Positions 54,392-63,323 of a DNA stretch of 64,000 nucleotides are shown piece after piece. The stretch is from Phycobacter sedimenti (GTDB taxonomy: Bacteria > Pseudomonadota > Alphaproteobacteria > Rhodobacterales > Rhodobacteraceae): contig NZ_JBBVGR010000010.1 of assembly GCF_038148855.1 (NCBI RefSeq), positions 131,249 through 195,248 of the forward strand. Direction: 5' to 3'. How positions within the stretch are numbered: position 1 is the first letter of the stretch; every line of letters begins with the position of its first letter. The notes below the pieces were generated by a model. The model made no database searches. It was given only the letters and a program-made list of their open reading frames with translations, and had not been told where the DNA came from. Made by a program: the position numbers and the translations under genes.

Positions 54392-55330
54392 ATGGTCCAT
54401 GAACTCAACGCGTCGCCGGAAACCTGCCACTGGGGGTTCTTCGACGCGCAACACCCGGCTGTCCTGACGATTAACAGCGGCGAAGAAGTTGTGATCAATA
54501 CGGTCTCTGGCGGGCCGGACATGCTACCGGGTGGCAGTTTTCACGTGCCGAGCGAGCTGCTCGACATCCATGACACCGGGCTGCCGGGGATGCCGGGGCA
54601 TATCCTGACCGGCCCTGTGGCCGTAGATGGTGCGATGCCCGGCGATGTGCTTCAGGTCGATGTCCTCGATATTCAGCTGCGGCAGGATTGGGGCTACAAC
54701 ATGGTCCGCCCCCTGGCGGGAACCCTGCCTCTGGAGTTTCCGAACCGGGTGAAGACAATTCTGCCGCTCGACGCGGACCGTCAGGTGGCGCATTTGCCAT
54801 GGGGCAAGGCGTTGCCGCTCAACCCTTTCTTTGGCGTGATGGGCGTTGCACCGCCGCCGGAGTGGGGGCGTATCGCGACAATCGAGCCGCGCAGTCACGG
54901 CGGCAACATCGACAACAAGGAGCTGACGGCGGGCAGCACCTTGTATCTGCCAGTTTACGCAGAAGGCGCGCTGTTCTCTTGCGGCGACGGCCATGCTGCA
55001 CAAGGCGATGGCGAGGTCTGCATAACCGCTATTGAAACTGCCTTGCAGGGTCGTTTTCGCCTGACGCTGCGCCAAGATATCGCTTTGGATTACCCGCAGG
55101 CCGAGACGCCCACTCATTACATAACGATGGGGATGCATCCATCCTTGGATGTCTGTGCTGAAATGGCTCTTCGCCAAATGATCAAAGTGGTATGCACACG
55201 CCTCGGAATCAGCCGGGAAGAGGCATATATGCTGTGCAGTCTGGCTGGCGATCTTCGAATTACCCAGACGGTCAATCGTGAGAAGGGCGTACACATGATG
55301 ATGCCAAAGGCACAATTGGAACGTGCCTGA
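54392..55330 (+). CDS. Acetamidase/formamidase family protein
   Basis: 312 residues, FmdA/AmdA family. FDAQHPAVLTINSGEEVV, HILTGPVAVDGAMPGDVLQVDVL, EPRSHGGNIDNKEL, GALFSCGDGHAAQGDGEVC and a C-terminal SLAGDLRITQTVN match the family well. It hydrolyses short amides to ammonia and an acid. As the last gene of the transporter/GGT set it could act on an amide freed from the imported substrate. The IS element begins within 12 bp of its stop. Confidence 0.88.
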   Translation: MVHELNASPETCHWGFFDAQHPAVLTINSGEEVVINTVSGGPDMLPGGSFHVPSELLDIHDTGLPGMPGHILTGPVAVDGAMPGDVLQVDVLDIQLRQDWGYNMVRPLAGTLPLEFPNRVKTILPLDADRQVAHLPWGKALPLNPFFGVMGVAPPPEWGRIATIEPRSHGGNIDNKELTAGSTLYLPVYAEGALFSCGDGHAAQGDGEVCITAIETALQGRFRLTLRQDIALDYPQAETPTHYITMGMHPSLDVCAEMALRQMIKVVCTRLGISREEAYMLCSLAGDLRITQTVNREKGVHMMMPKAQLERA

Positions 55331-55494
55331 GATCACCAGGCTCAGGACGTCGGTTACGGGTCCCTAGCCGTCAAGAGATTTGGGCCATTCTAGAAGATCC
55401 TTCTGGCGGGTTTGTCTGATCCTGTCGTTCCGCCTGCCGTCCTTCGGCTCTTTCATGAGGTCTTTTGGGAACATGCTTCTCCGGCCTTGACGGG

Positions 55495-56523
55495 ATGAAG
55501 TTGTTTGTTGGATTGGATGTATCGCTTGCGAAGACCTGGTTCTGCGTGATCAGCGAGCACGGCAAGATCATCAAAGAGGCAGAGACTGAAAGCGCACCCG
55601 AAGCTCTGGCGCACTGGCTGGACGATCTGGACGGCAGCATCGCAGCAATCGGCCTGGAGGCTGGTCCAATGTCGCACTGGCTGCATCGAGGACTGGCCGA
55701 AGCTGGCCATGATGCGGTGCTCATGGAAACGCGGCAGATAAAAGGAGCGCTGAAGGCAATGCCGATCAAGACGAACCGGCGGGATGCCGAAGGGATTGCG
55801 CGCCTGCTCCACCTCGGCTGGTTCCGGCCGGTCCACTGTAAATCCGTCTCTGCTCACGAAACCCGAGCAGTTCTCGGCGCCCGAAAGGCCATTCAGCAGA
55901 ACATGATCGCGTTGGAAATGTCGCTGATAGGACTGTTCCGGGACTTTGGTCTGAAGGTTGGTGCGATCTCTCGCGGCAGGTTCGAGACGCGCATTCGAGA
56001 ATTGGCGGAAGGCAATCCGATGCTCGAAACCGCGACAACAGCAATGCTGCGGGCCAGAGCGTCTCTTCGACAGAAACTGGCCGGTCTCAAAAAGCACGTG
56101 CGTCGGCTGGCCGGGGATGATTCAGTATGCCGTCGCCTCATGAGGATGCCGGGGATCGGTGCCGTCGTGGCGCTAACCTTCCGTGCTGCGGTCGATGATC
56201 CGACCCGCTTTCGGTCTTCAAAAAGGGGTGATCCTTGGGTTGGCTTGACGCCCTCTCGCCTTCAGTCTGGCGAAGGGGACGTGTTAGGCGGCATAACCAA
56301 AGCTGGTGACTTCAATCTGAGGCGAGCGGTGTGCCAGGCGGCAACCGTCATGATGAACCGTGGCCGATCAACATGGCTGAGAACATGGGGAGCCCAACTC
56401 GCGCAACGGCGTGGTCGCAAGGTCGCGATGGTCGCGCTAGCGCGACGCATCGCGGTCATTCTGCATCGGATTTGGGTCGATGGCACAGCCTTCCAGCCGG
56501 ATGCCGCGCCGAACCTTGCCTGA
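55495..56523 (+). CDS. IS110-family transposase (DEDD recombinase)
   Basis: 342 residues from the ATG at 55495; the frame is open 30 bp upstream but family members start MKLFVGLDVS. RuvC-like DEDD acidic residues are seen in GLDVSLAKTW, GLEAGPMSHWL, and KTNRRDAEGIARLL; the C-terminal Transposase_20 domain has MPGIGAVVALTFRAAVDDP and WVGLTPSRLQSGE, followed by the region bearing the catalytic Ser. Apparently intact. Confidence 0.9.
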   Translation: MKLFVGLDVSLAKTWFCVISEHGKIIKEAETESAPEALAHWLDDLDGSIAAIGLEAGPMSHWLHRGLAEAGHDAVLMETRQIKGALKAMPIKTNRRDAEGIARLLHLGWFRPVHCKSVSAHETRAVLGARKAIQQNMIALEMSLIGLFRDFGLKVGAISRGRFETRIRELAEGNPMLETATTAMLRARASLRQKLAGLKKHVRRLAGDDSVCRRLMRMPGIGAVVALTFRAAVDDPTRFRSSKRGDPWVGLTPSRLQSGEGDVLGGITKAGDFNLRRAVCQAATVMMNRGRSTWLRTWGAQLAQRRGRKVAMVALARRIAVILHRIWVDGTAFQPDAAPNLA

Positions 56524-56797
56524 CTGGATGACCCGTCACCCGTTGCCTGCTTGATCGCAGGCTGTCGAGGTCAGGACTGTCGCTGACACAAGCCAAGCAC
56601 GCCTATGGGATGGGCCCATCGAAAATACACCGAACCAGCATCATGTTGGCAGCCGCCGCGCTGACCACGAACCGAAGCATGTATCCGAAGGACCTCAGCT
56701 GAAGGCAGCCAGAAAGCAGAGACGCGGACACACCCGATCCGCGCGAACCGCCTTGGCGGATCAATTTGACTGCGCAAAATCGCTTGACTGAGGCGAC
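56524..56797 (+). ncRNA. Candidate IS1111 bridge RNA region (3' noncoding end)
   Basis: 274 bp between the transposase stop and the right inverted repeat with no supported gene. It contains short hairpins such as tgcctgcttgatcgcaggc (56541-56559). In IS1111-group elements the guide (bridge) RNA lies in this position, so the same is inferred here; no RNA boundaries can be given from sequence alone. Confidence 0.3.
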
Positions 56798-56824
56798 CCC
56801 GTTACCGAAGTCCTGACCCTAGCG

Positions 56825-57334
56825 TTGGCTGGGAACCATCGCGACTTGGCGCTCTTCAATTTGGCAATCGACAGCAAGTTGCGCGGTTGCGATCTGGTCA
56901 GAATGAAGGTCGTAGATGTCATGGCATCCGGTCAGATCAAGGAACGAGCATCCGCAACGCAATGCAGGACGCGAAAACCTGTCCGCTTCGAAATCTCCGA
57001 GAGCACCCGTGCTTTGCTCGAAAAGTGGATGCAAGACCCATTGCTGGTTGGATCCGAACACCTCTGGTCAGGCCGGTTTCAAGAACGCCCTCATATCTCG
57101 ACACGCCATTATGCGCGCATTTTCCGTAACTGGGTGACGTCGATTTGTCTTTAGGCAAGCGCATACGGCACGCATTCGATGCGAAGAACCAAGGTGAGGC
57201 AAATCTACAAGACGACGGTCAACCTGCGGTCAGTCCGACTCCTATTGGGACATAACAAGATGGACAGCACTGTCCGATTCCTCGGAGTCGAGCTTGAAGA
57301 TGCCCCTGCGATTGCAGAAACCATAGAAATCTAA
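56825..57334 (+). pseudogene. Tyrosine recombinase (phage-type integrase) remnant
   Basis: The 5' end is lost at the IS border. From 56825 the frame reads LALFNLAIDSKLRGCDLVRMKV, an integrase core segment, to a stop at 57154. After a frameshift near 57145 it goes on as GTHSMRRTKVRQIYK and SVRLLLGHNKMDSTVRFLGVE, ending at 57334. The His-x-x-Arg and Gly-His motifs remain, but the catalytic Tyr of the normal VRYLG motif is Phe. Non-functional. Confidence 0.85.
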
Positions 57335-57554
57335 AGGACCATGGGCCCTCTACACTGAAGGCCCAGAGCGGTCATCCGCTTCGGCGCTTGCCGCAGCAGC
57401 GCGGCGTCACGGAACCGGCCATTCACGCAGTTTGCAGCATCAGATTTGACCTGAGATCTCTTGTCATGGGGAGTGGGACAATTCATGCTGATCTTCGACA
57501 TTCTGTCCGAGCGCGTATGTGGGTCAAGACCAGCCAATAGCGGATTGACGAGGT

Positions 57555-57583
57555 GATCTGCCCGCGTTTGGCACGGGCAGATC
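57555..57583 (-). terminator. Hairpin terminator after nadV
   Basis: A perfect 10-bp stem (GATCTGCCCG / CGGGCAGATC) with a 9-base loop ends 12 bp beyond the nadV stop on the minus strand. No T run follows, so it may rely on Rho or on stem strength. Confidence 0.55.
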
Positions 57584-57595
57584 GTTGGTCTCAGG

Positions 57596-59023
57596 TTACA
57601 TCCCGGCCCTTGCGCGCACCTCCTCCAGCGTCCAGCGCTGCAGAATCTCGCCGTCACGGAACACCGGGAGCAATGCATCGGCCCCGGCGGGGATGTTCTC
57701 CTGCCGCCGCGCGACCAGTGCGCCGCTGTCGGTCTGCATCACGCCCTGTCGCCCGCGCTTTGAGGTCTTGGACCCACCCGCCGTGACCGGATCCTTGAAG
57801 ACGTCGCGCCACTGGCCGTCTATCTGGATGGCAGAGGCCTTCATCGCATAGCCAAAGCTGTCGCGGTCGACCTTTTGCAGCAGTGCGCCGCCCATGCCGA
57901 AGGCGATGTTTCCGATCGCCAGCCTGCGCGCGATCATCGCCTCCATGATTGCGACCAGCGACACGGGGTTGATCCCGTCGCCCTGGATCACCCGCACCTG
58001 CGAAGGCAGGATGCGGTAGCGCTGGGCCGTCATCTGACAGCCAAAGCGCGCCATCAGCGCCTCGATCACGTCAGGCACGATCTGCACCGGGTCGCCGGAA
58101 TCCGGACGGATCACCAGCGTCCCCGCGCGGGCCATGACCTTGTCCTTCAACGCACCGCCCCAGTAGTCGCGGATGGCGCGGAACAGGTCATAACTGTCGG
58201 ACACGCAGGCAATGATGCCCGCCGAATTGGCGTCGAGGAAGCGTTCCATCTGGGCGCATTCGCCATCGGGTCCAAGCGCCGTCATGGTCGAGTGTTCGGT
58301 CGCCGGGATCGAAAAGCCCGCCATCTCGGCCCCGTAGAAGTTGCGCGCATAGACCAACGCCGGAACCGTGTCCGTCCCGCGCGAGGCCACGAGGTGTGCC
58401 AGCCCGCCAAGTGCCGCGCTGTCCCGGCTCGACGCACCACGCGCACCGAAGTCGTGCAGCTTGAACTCTGCCCCCTCGCTGCTGCCGTCGGTCAGCAGTA
58501 ACCGCTGGCGGATTTCCCCGATTAGGTAGCGCGACACCGAGGCCACGGTCGTGGGATACCAGACCGCGCGCAGCAGCCGCGTTTCGAGAAAACCGACCAG
58601 CCAGCCGAACCTAGGCGCGGTGTTGCGGATGCGCAGTTGCGGGATGTGGACGGGCACGATGGTGCCTTCGGCCAAGGCGTCGATCTCAACCGGCAGGCAG
58701 CCGCCGAACTCGTCGATGATCCGCTGCCAGCCCGCAATGTAGATGTCAAAGCCGTGCGCCTTCAGCACAGGCGCAGCCTGATCCAGCGCGGCTTGCGTAA
58801 CCACCGGCCCACACAGCCGGGCGAGTTCGACTTGCAGGCCGAAGAACAGCAGCGTGTCGATCTGCCCGAAGGGGCCGCGCGCCTCGATGTAGGAGGAGAC
58901 CGCCTCGGTGCCCTCGGGGTACTGAGCGTAGTGGGACAGCTTGTAACTGTCGGTGTCGAAAAGGATGTTGTCGGCGTCAAGCGCATCGTCGAACAGCGCC
59001 GCGCGCGGTTTGATCATAGTCAT
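57596..59023 (-). CDS. nadV: Nicotinamide phosphoribosyltransferase
   Basis: 475 residues from the ATG that has CGAGGAGGAA about 8 bp upstream. The NAMPT hallmarks are clear: DTDSYKLSHYAQYPEGTEAV near the N-terminus, KLHDFGARGASSRDSAALGG, SIPATEHSTM and VIRPDSGDPVQIV. It makes NMN from nicotinamide and PRPP. The nadM-Nudix gene lies 105 bp upstream on the same strand, so the two steps from nicotinamide to NAD+ are encoded together. The pair is boxed in by mobile element debris. Confidence 0.92.
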   Translation of the reverse strand: MTMIKPRAALFDDALDADNILFDTDSYKLSHYAQYPEGTEAVSSYIEARGPFGQIDTLLFFGLQVELARLCGPVVTQAALDQAAPVLKAHGFDIYIAGWQRIIDEFGGCLPVEIDALAEGTIVPVHIPQLRIRNTAPRFGWLVGFLETRLLRAVWYPTTVASVSRYLIGEIRQRLLLTDGSSEGAEFKLHDFGARGASSRDSAALGGLAHLVASRGTDTVPALVYARNFYGAEMAGFSIPATEHSTMTALGPDGECAQMERFLDANSAGIIACVSDSYDLFRAIRDYWGGALKDKVMARAGTLVIRPDSGDPVQIVPDVIEALMARFGCQMTAQRYRILPSQVRVIQGDGINPVSLVAIMEAMIARRLAIGNIAFGMGGALLQKVDRDSFGYAMKASAIQIDGQWRDVFKDPVTAGGSKTSKRGRQGVMQTDSGALVARRQENIPAGADALLPVFRDGEILQRWTLEEVRARAGM

Positions 59024-59128
59024 TGTCCTGTTCCTCCTCGGATATGGACGGATGTAAGGGGGACGGACCTCCCGGCCCCCGGTCGTGCCCGCCATCGCCC
59101 CGAAGGGCCCGGCGCGGGCGGCCGGAAC

Positions 59129-60247
59129 TCACAGCGCCTGCAGATGCGCCATCAGGATCGAGCTGTAGGACACAGCCACTTCGGGGATGAAGTGCTGGAT
59201 GATGTCGAAGTGATCCTCGAAGATCTCGTCCGGCGTGATCTGGTCCAGCGGTACCCAAAGCGCCTTTGCCGCGTCATCCGAGCCTTTGACCCGCTCCATC
59301 GGGTTGCGGTCCTCGAGCGTGAACAGGAAAGCCTCGGTCCGGACCCAGCCGCGTTCGGACCGATCCGGGTGGTCAAAGACTTGCCGCGCGCGGATGCGAT
59401 TGGCCAGCAGGCCGGGCGGCATATCCAGCCGGGTTTCCTCGCGCAGTTCGCGGATGGCGGCCTGTTCGGCGGTCTCGTCCCGGTTCAGGTGCCCGCCCGG
59501 CAGCGCCAAGGTGCCCCGCCCCGGTTGCACCCCGCGCCGCACCATCAGGACATGACCGGACTGCACCACCACCGCGTCGGCGGTGTTGATCGGGATCGGA
59601 TAGCCAAAGGCCTTCTCGGCGGCTTCGGTCCCGGCGCGATAGCGTTGGATGTACATCGCCTCTTCGCGTACGGTCTGCACCGCTTCGGGGTTGGCCTGCA
59701 TCCAGCCCGCGAAAGCCGCAACCGGAGCCGCGCCGAAGGTTTCGGCCAGACCGTCCTGCGACTGGTCGGGCAGCAGCAGCGCCGCGCGCAGGTCGGTGGC
59801 GTTGATGACCCGGCCCAAGTGGGTCAAAGGCTCGATCGGGCGCGCCTCCCATTCGGGGAACCACTTGAGATAACGCGAGGATTTGTCCTTTTCGAAGCCG
59901 GTCAGCAGAACCTTGACCGCATCTTCGTCCCAGCCGCGCGCCCGGATATAGGCTTTGACCGCCATACGCACATTGGCCGCCCAGGCGCGGTCGGAATACA
60001 GCGTGTCGATCAACGGAAGGATATCGAGCCGCGCGTCCAGCCCAGCCGTCACCTTTCGCACCAGCGCCTTGCGCTCGTCGAATTTCAACGGGTTTCGGAA
60101 ACTGCGCGGCCGGTAGGCGCTGCCGATCAACAGCAACACGTCATCCGCGGCGCGCGCGGCAGTATCCAGAATATGCAGGTGGGCTTTGGTGACAGGGTTC
60201 ACACGGCCGATCATGACGGCCAGAACCCGCGTCCGGGGGTCTTTCAT
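59129..60247 (-). CDS. nadM: Bifunctional NMN adenylyltransferase/Nudix hydrolase
   Basis: 372 residues. N-terminal nucleotidyltransferase domain (about 8-185) with IGRVNPVTKAHLHIL (the HxxH-type motif, first His replaced by Thr/Lys context) and the ISxxR-like region; C-terminal Nudix domain (about 210-350) with box GGHLNRDETAEQAAIRELRE-ET, all catalytic Glu residues present. The first domain makes NAD+ from NMN and ATP, the second is typically an ADP-ribose pyrophosphatase. Upstream of nadV. Confidence 0.88.
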   Translation of the reverse strand: MKDPRTRVLAVMIGRVNPVTKAHLHILDTAARAADDVLLLIGSAYRPRSFRNPLKFDERKALVRKVTAGLDARLDILPLIDTLYSDRAWAANVRMAVKAYIRARGWDEDAVKVLLTGFEKDKSSRYLKWFPEWEARPIEPLTHLGRVINATDLRAALLLPDQSQDGLAETFGAAPVAAFAGWMQANPEAVQTVREEAMYIQRYRAGTEAAEKAFGYPIPINTADAVVVQSGHVLMVRRGVQPGRGTLALPGGHLNRDETAEQAAIRELREETRLDMPPGLLANRIRARQVFDHPDRSERGWVRTEAFLFTLEDRNPMERVKGSDDAAKALWVPLDQITPDEIFEDHFDIIQHFIPEVAVSYSSILMAHLQAL

Positions 60248-60522
60248 CAGTGCGTCCTCCGCTCTGGTATGTCAAAGCGTGCCGGACCTCCCGGCATGCC
60301 ATGAGACGCTATTACGCCAGCAGGGCCGCGCTTGGCAAGAGCAATCCCGCCACCTCAAGGTCAACCAAGCCGCTCAAACTCCACAAGACAATGACGGCAC
60401 AATTACGACATGCGCACCTTGCGCAGCGATCATCCCTGCTGCAGATACATAGTATTCTGCCAGATTTCCCGAAAGCAGACATTCAGATCGACTGTACCCC
60501 TTTGTCAAATGCTGCTCTGCGC
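60248..60522. other. Intergenic region upstream of nadM
   Basis: About 275 bp with no gene supported. Probably carries the minus-strand nadM promoter near its left end and worn mobile element sequence toward its right. Confidence 0.35.
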
Positions 60523-60643
60523 GCGTTCGCAAGGGAAGCGCCGATACAACCATCACCGCCCCCACAAGCCCCTCTACGAGCTCACCCCATGGGAGTATCA
60601 CCAAGGAGCGGTAGAGGATCAAACCCTGAACAGGGCTAACTAA
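60523..60643 (+). pseudogene. IS3-family transposase C-terminal remnant
   Basis: The frame reads GKRRYNHHRPHKPLYELTP-WEYHQ and ends TLNRAN at a stop. The YNHHRPHxxLxxLTPxEY motif is the characteristic C-terminus of IS3-type OrfB integrases. Nothing of the catalytic DDE core is left. Confidence 0.7.
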
Positions 60644-61040
60644 AAGCCGCGGACTCAAAGGGGAGCACGTCAACGCCGCTGATATTACCTTCAGATAGAC
60701 GCACCGCCAGTCGCGAAGCACATATTGTCGGTTTCGAAAAGTCAGATTTGACGGTGGAAGGAGGCCGGCCCGGACGAGACCTACTACAGGAATAGGCCAC
60801 CGTGCAGTTCCGCGAAAGGCCCGTGGCAAAACCTTTTGTCGGGTTGGCGGTCCGTACTTTATGGCCCTTTTGCATGGTTAAAGTACTATCGAAATATTCG
60901 ACCCGTACTCTTAACACTTCGGCAATAAATCCGCCTTCATATGGAGTTCAAAACAGCACCATCTTTTCGGCTTTAAGAATATCTTTTTGTTTCCATTGCC
61001 TTGCCGACCGGACCACAGACCCAAGCTGCCGAGGTAGGTC
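60644..61040. other. Intergenic region upstream of the hybrid kinase
   Basis: About 400 bp without a supported gene. An AT-richer stretch at about 60880-60990 (including ttaaagtactatcgaaatattcg) probably holds the kinase promoter. GAGGTAGG lies just before the kinase ATG. Confidence 0.4.
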
Positions 61041-63260
61041 ATGAATTGTCTTGCGAATTTAGACGTTAACTTGGCCTCCGGCGCCGCCGCTACCCTATGG
61101 GTGGTTTGCTCCGTTGTTCTGATCCGGATCGCACGGAATATTCCTTTTGCCGGTCAGCTCTCCTTCGTTGTGACCTTAGCCGCGATGCTGTGGTGGCTTT
61201 TCACAGTCGTCCTTGATTTGGGTTCGCAAAGCGAAACCTGCAAGGTCGGGTGGTCGTTGGCTGCCTGGCCTGGAATAGTCCTCGTGCCTATCGCGTGGAC
61301 ATTCTTTGTCTTCGACTACACGATGAACAAGCGCCGGAGCCGTCGGCCGCTCCGGCTTCTCGTCTATATTGGCCTTCCAAGTCTGGTAAGTGCTATCGCC
61401 GTTACAAACCGCTGGACGCACCTGCTTTACGGCCCAGACACCCGGCTTGTGACAGAGGGCGGCAATAGCTTCGTCATATTCCACCACGGACCGCTTTTCT
61501 TTGCGGTTGCCGCCACCCTGTACGTCTTTCTGATTGTCGCCTTGGGCCTGCTGGCTTTTGCTTTTCTCAAGGCGAAAAAAATCTTCCGGCCATTCATGGG
61601 CGCCTTGATCATCATCACCGCAGCTCCGGTGGCGGCCAATCTGGCCTATATCGGATGGGGCGTGACGGTTTTTGGGTTCGACCCGACACCGTTCATGTTT
61701 GCAGTTTCACTCATAGCCTTGAGCTGGCTGCTGGTGAACAACTCGATGATGGATACGGCAGCTCAGGGCCGGACCCTTATGTTCTACGCCACCCAGGATC
61801 CCGTGATCCTGGTGGATGCGGCTGGCCACTTTGTCAGCGCAAATCCTGCCGCGAAAGACTTGTTCGGCCAACAGCTTCCGAAGCATGGCGAAACGCTCGA
61901 ACACTTGGAAGAAATCGGCCCGCTGCTAAAAAGCCTCATAGCAGCCGGAGGTATCAACGGCGCAGCGCCGATCAGGATTGGCGGACGTGTCTTTGATCCG
62001 CGCGCAGTTCCGATCGACAGCCCGATCCAGGCCCAGATCCCCCTGTTGGGCTGGTCCGTCTCGCTGGTCGACATCACGGAAAGAGAACGCTCTGCCGAAG
62101 CCCTCCGCGAAGCATTGGCACTAGCCGAGTCCGCCAACCGCGCGAAAACGCAATTCCTTGCCAACGTCAGCCATGAAATCCGCACACCTCTGAATGGCGT
62201 TCTTGGAATGGCATCGGTCCTGAGCGACACCGCGCTGGATGAAGAGCAGCGTGAATTTCTGCAGGCTATCGAAGATTCGGGCCAAGTCTTGCTTACGACG
62301 ATTGGGGATGTCCTTGATCTTTCAAAGGTCGAAGCTGGAAAGATGACGCTGAAAAACAGACCATTCACGCTCCGGGTTGCACTCGAGGGCGCGCGAGCTC
62401 TCTTCTCCGCAAGGGCCAAGGAAAAGGGTTTGAGCCTGCGCGTAGAAATGCACGACGACTTGCCAAAGACCATTATTGGCGACGATCACCGGTTTCGCCA
62501 GGTGGTGCACAACCTCGTGTCCAACGCGGTCAAATTCACCGAAAGCGGGTGCGTCACGATCTCTGCAGAGCCAGCAGATAATGGCGCGCTCCTGCTGGTC
62601 CGCGTCAGCGACACAGGCCCCGGCGTACCACGCGAGGCACGGGATCTGATCTTTCAGCCATTCCAGCAGGTGGACGGCGGCGATGCCCGAAAATTCGGCG
62701 GTACAGGCCTTGGACTTTCGATATCCCGCCAGCTTTGCCACTTAATGGGGGGCAGTCTGCAATTGGCAACCGGCGTTGAGCAGGGAGCAACCTTCGAAGT
62801 AAGACTGCCGCTGATTCCGGCTACCGATCAACCGGAGACCAAAACGCATCCCGTCCTGCGTTCCGCTCCGGCACCTGTGGCGCTGGATGTACTTGTGGTC
62901 GATGACAACAAGACGAACAGGCTCATCCTGGAGAAATTCCTTTCATCAACTCCCTTCCGGGTGCAATCGGCTTCCAGTGGAGAAGAGGCAATCGGCCTGG
63001 CGCACGCGTTTTCTTTTGATGTCATCTTGATGGATATTCAGATGCCGCAAATGGATGGTGTGGAAACGACACAGAAAATCCGCTCCATTGAAAAAGCGAC
63101 TGGCCGAGAACCCAGCTTCATTGTGGCCGTAACCGGGAACGCCATGCCGGAGCAGCTGAACCACTACCTGGCAGTGGGCATGGATGATGTGCTGGCAAAA
63201 CCGGTATCAAAAACGCTTTTGCTCTCTCTTATCCGGGAGATCCGTAGGCACGTTGCTTAG
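61041..63260 (+). CDS. Hybrid sensor histidine kinase/response regulator with 7TM sensor
   Basis: 739 residues. Seven N-terminal membrane segments (about 15-230) of the HisKA_7TM type, a PAS-like domain (about 240-345), HisKA with phospho-acceptor His378 (NVSHEIRTPLNGVLGM), HATPase_c (NLVSNAVKF, DTGPGVP, GGTGLGLSISRQL), and a C-terminal receiver (about 615-735; LVVDDNKTN, Asp665 in LMDIQMPQMDG, KPVSK). All catalytic residues are present. No output regulator adjoins it, and the flanks are transposase debris, so its partner is unknown. Confidence 0.93.
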   Translation: MNCLANLDVNLASGAAATLWVVCSVVLIRIARNIPFAGQLSFVVTLAAMLWWLFTVVLDLGSQSETCKVGWSLAAWPGIVLVPIAWTFFVFDYTMNKRRSRRPLRLLVYIGLPSLVSAIAVTNRWTHLLYGPDTRLVTEGGNSFVIFHHGPLFFAVAATLYVFLIVALGLLAFAFLKAKKIFRPFMGALIIITAAPVAANLAYIGWGVTVFGFDPTPFMFAVSLIALSWLLVNNSMMDTAAQGRTLMFYATQDPVILVDAAGHFVSANPAAKDLFGQQLPKHGETLEHLEEIGPLLKSLIAAGGINGAAPIRIGGRVFDPRAVPIDSPIQAQIPLLGWSVSLVDITERERSAEALREALALAESANRAKTQFLANVSHEIRTPLNGVLGMASVLSDTALDEEQREFLQAIEDSGQVLLTTIGDVLDLSKVEAGKMTLKNRPFTLRVALEGARALFSARAKEKGLSLRVEMHDDLPKTIIGDDHRFRQVVHNLVSNAVKFTESGCVTISAEPADNGALLLVRVSDTGPGVPREARDLIFQPFQQVDGGDARKFGGTGLGLSISRQLCHLMGGSLQLATGVEQGATFEVRLPLIPATDQPETKTHPVLRSAPAPVALDVLVVDDNKTNRLILEKFLSSTPFRVQSASSGEEAIGLAHAFSFDVILMDIQMPQMDGVETTQKIRSIEKATGREPSFIVAVTGNAMPEQLNHYLAVGMDDVLAKPVSKTLLLSLIREIRRHVA

Positions 63261-63323
63261 GGTCAGGATGCATTGATTTCCCGAGCGCTGCGTGATTCAC
63301 GGCTCCCAAAACGGAGCGGTGAC

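Larger units (their letters stand above)
55342..56816 (+). mobile_element. IS110-family (IS1111-type) insertion sequence
   Basis: Imperfect inverted repeats bracket the transposase gene: TCAGGACGTCGGTTACGGG at 55342-55360, and at 56798-56816 the complement of TCAGGACTTCGGTAACGGG, 17 of 19 positions identical. Subterminal inverted repeats mark the IS1111 subgroup; the real ends probably lie a few bases further out. The left end abuts the formamidase gene, the right end abuts a truncated integrase. The 3' noncoding end (56524-56797, ~270 bp) is where IS1111 elements are known to encode a bridge RNA. Confidence 0.7.

Noticed and set aside
58637..60304. 555-codon plus-strand frame across nadV/nadM
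   Set aside because: Antisense of two enzymes with clear catalytic motifs on the minus strand.
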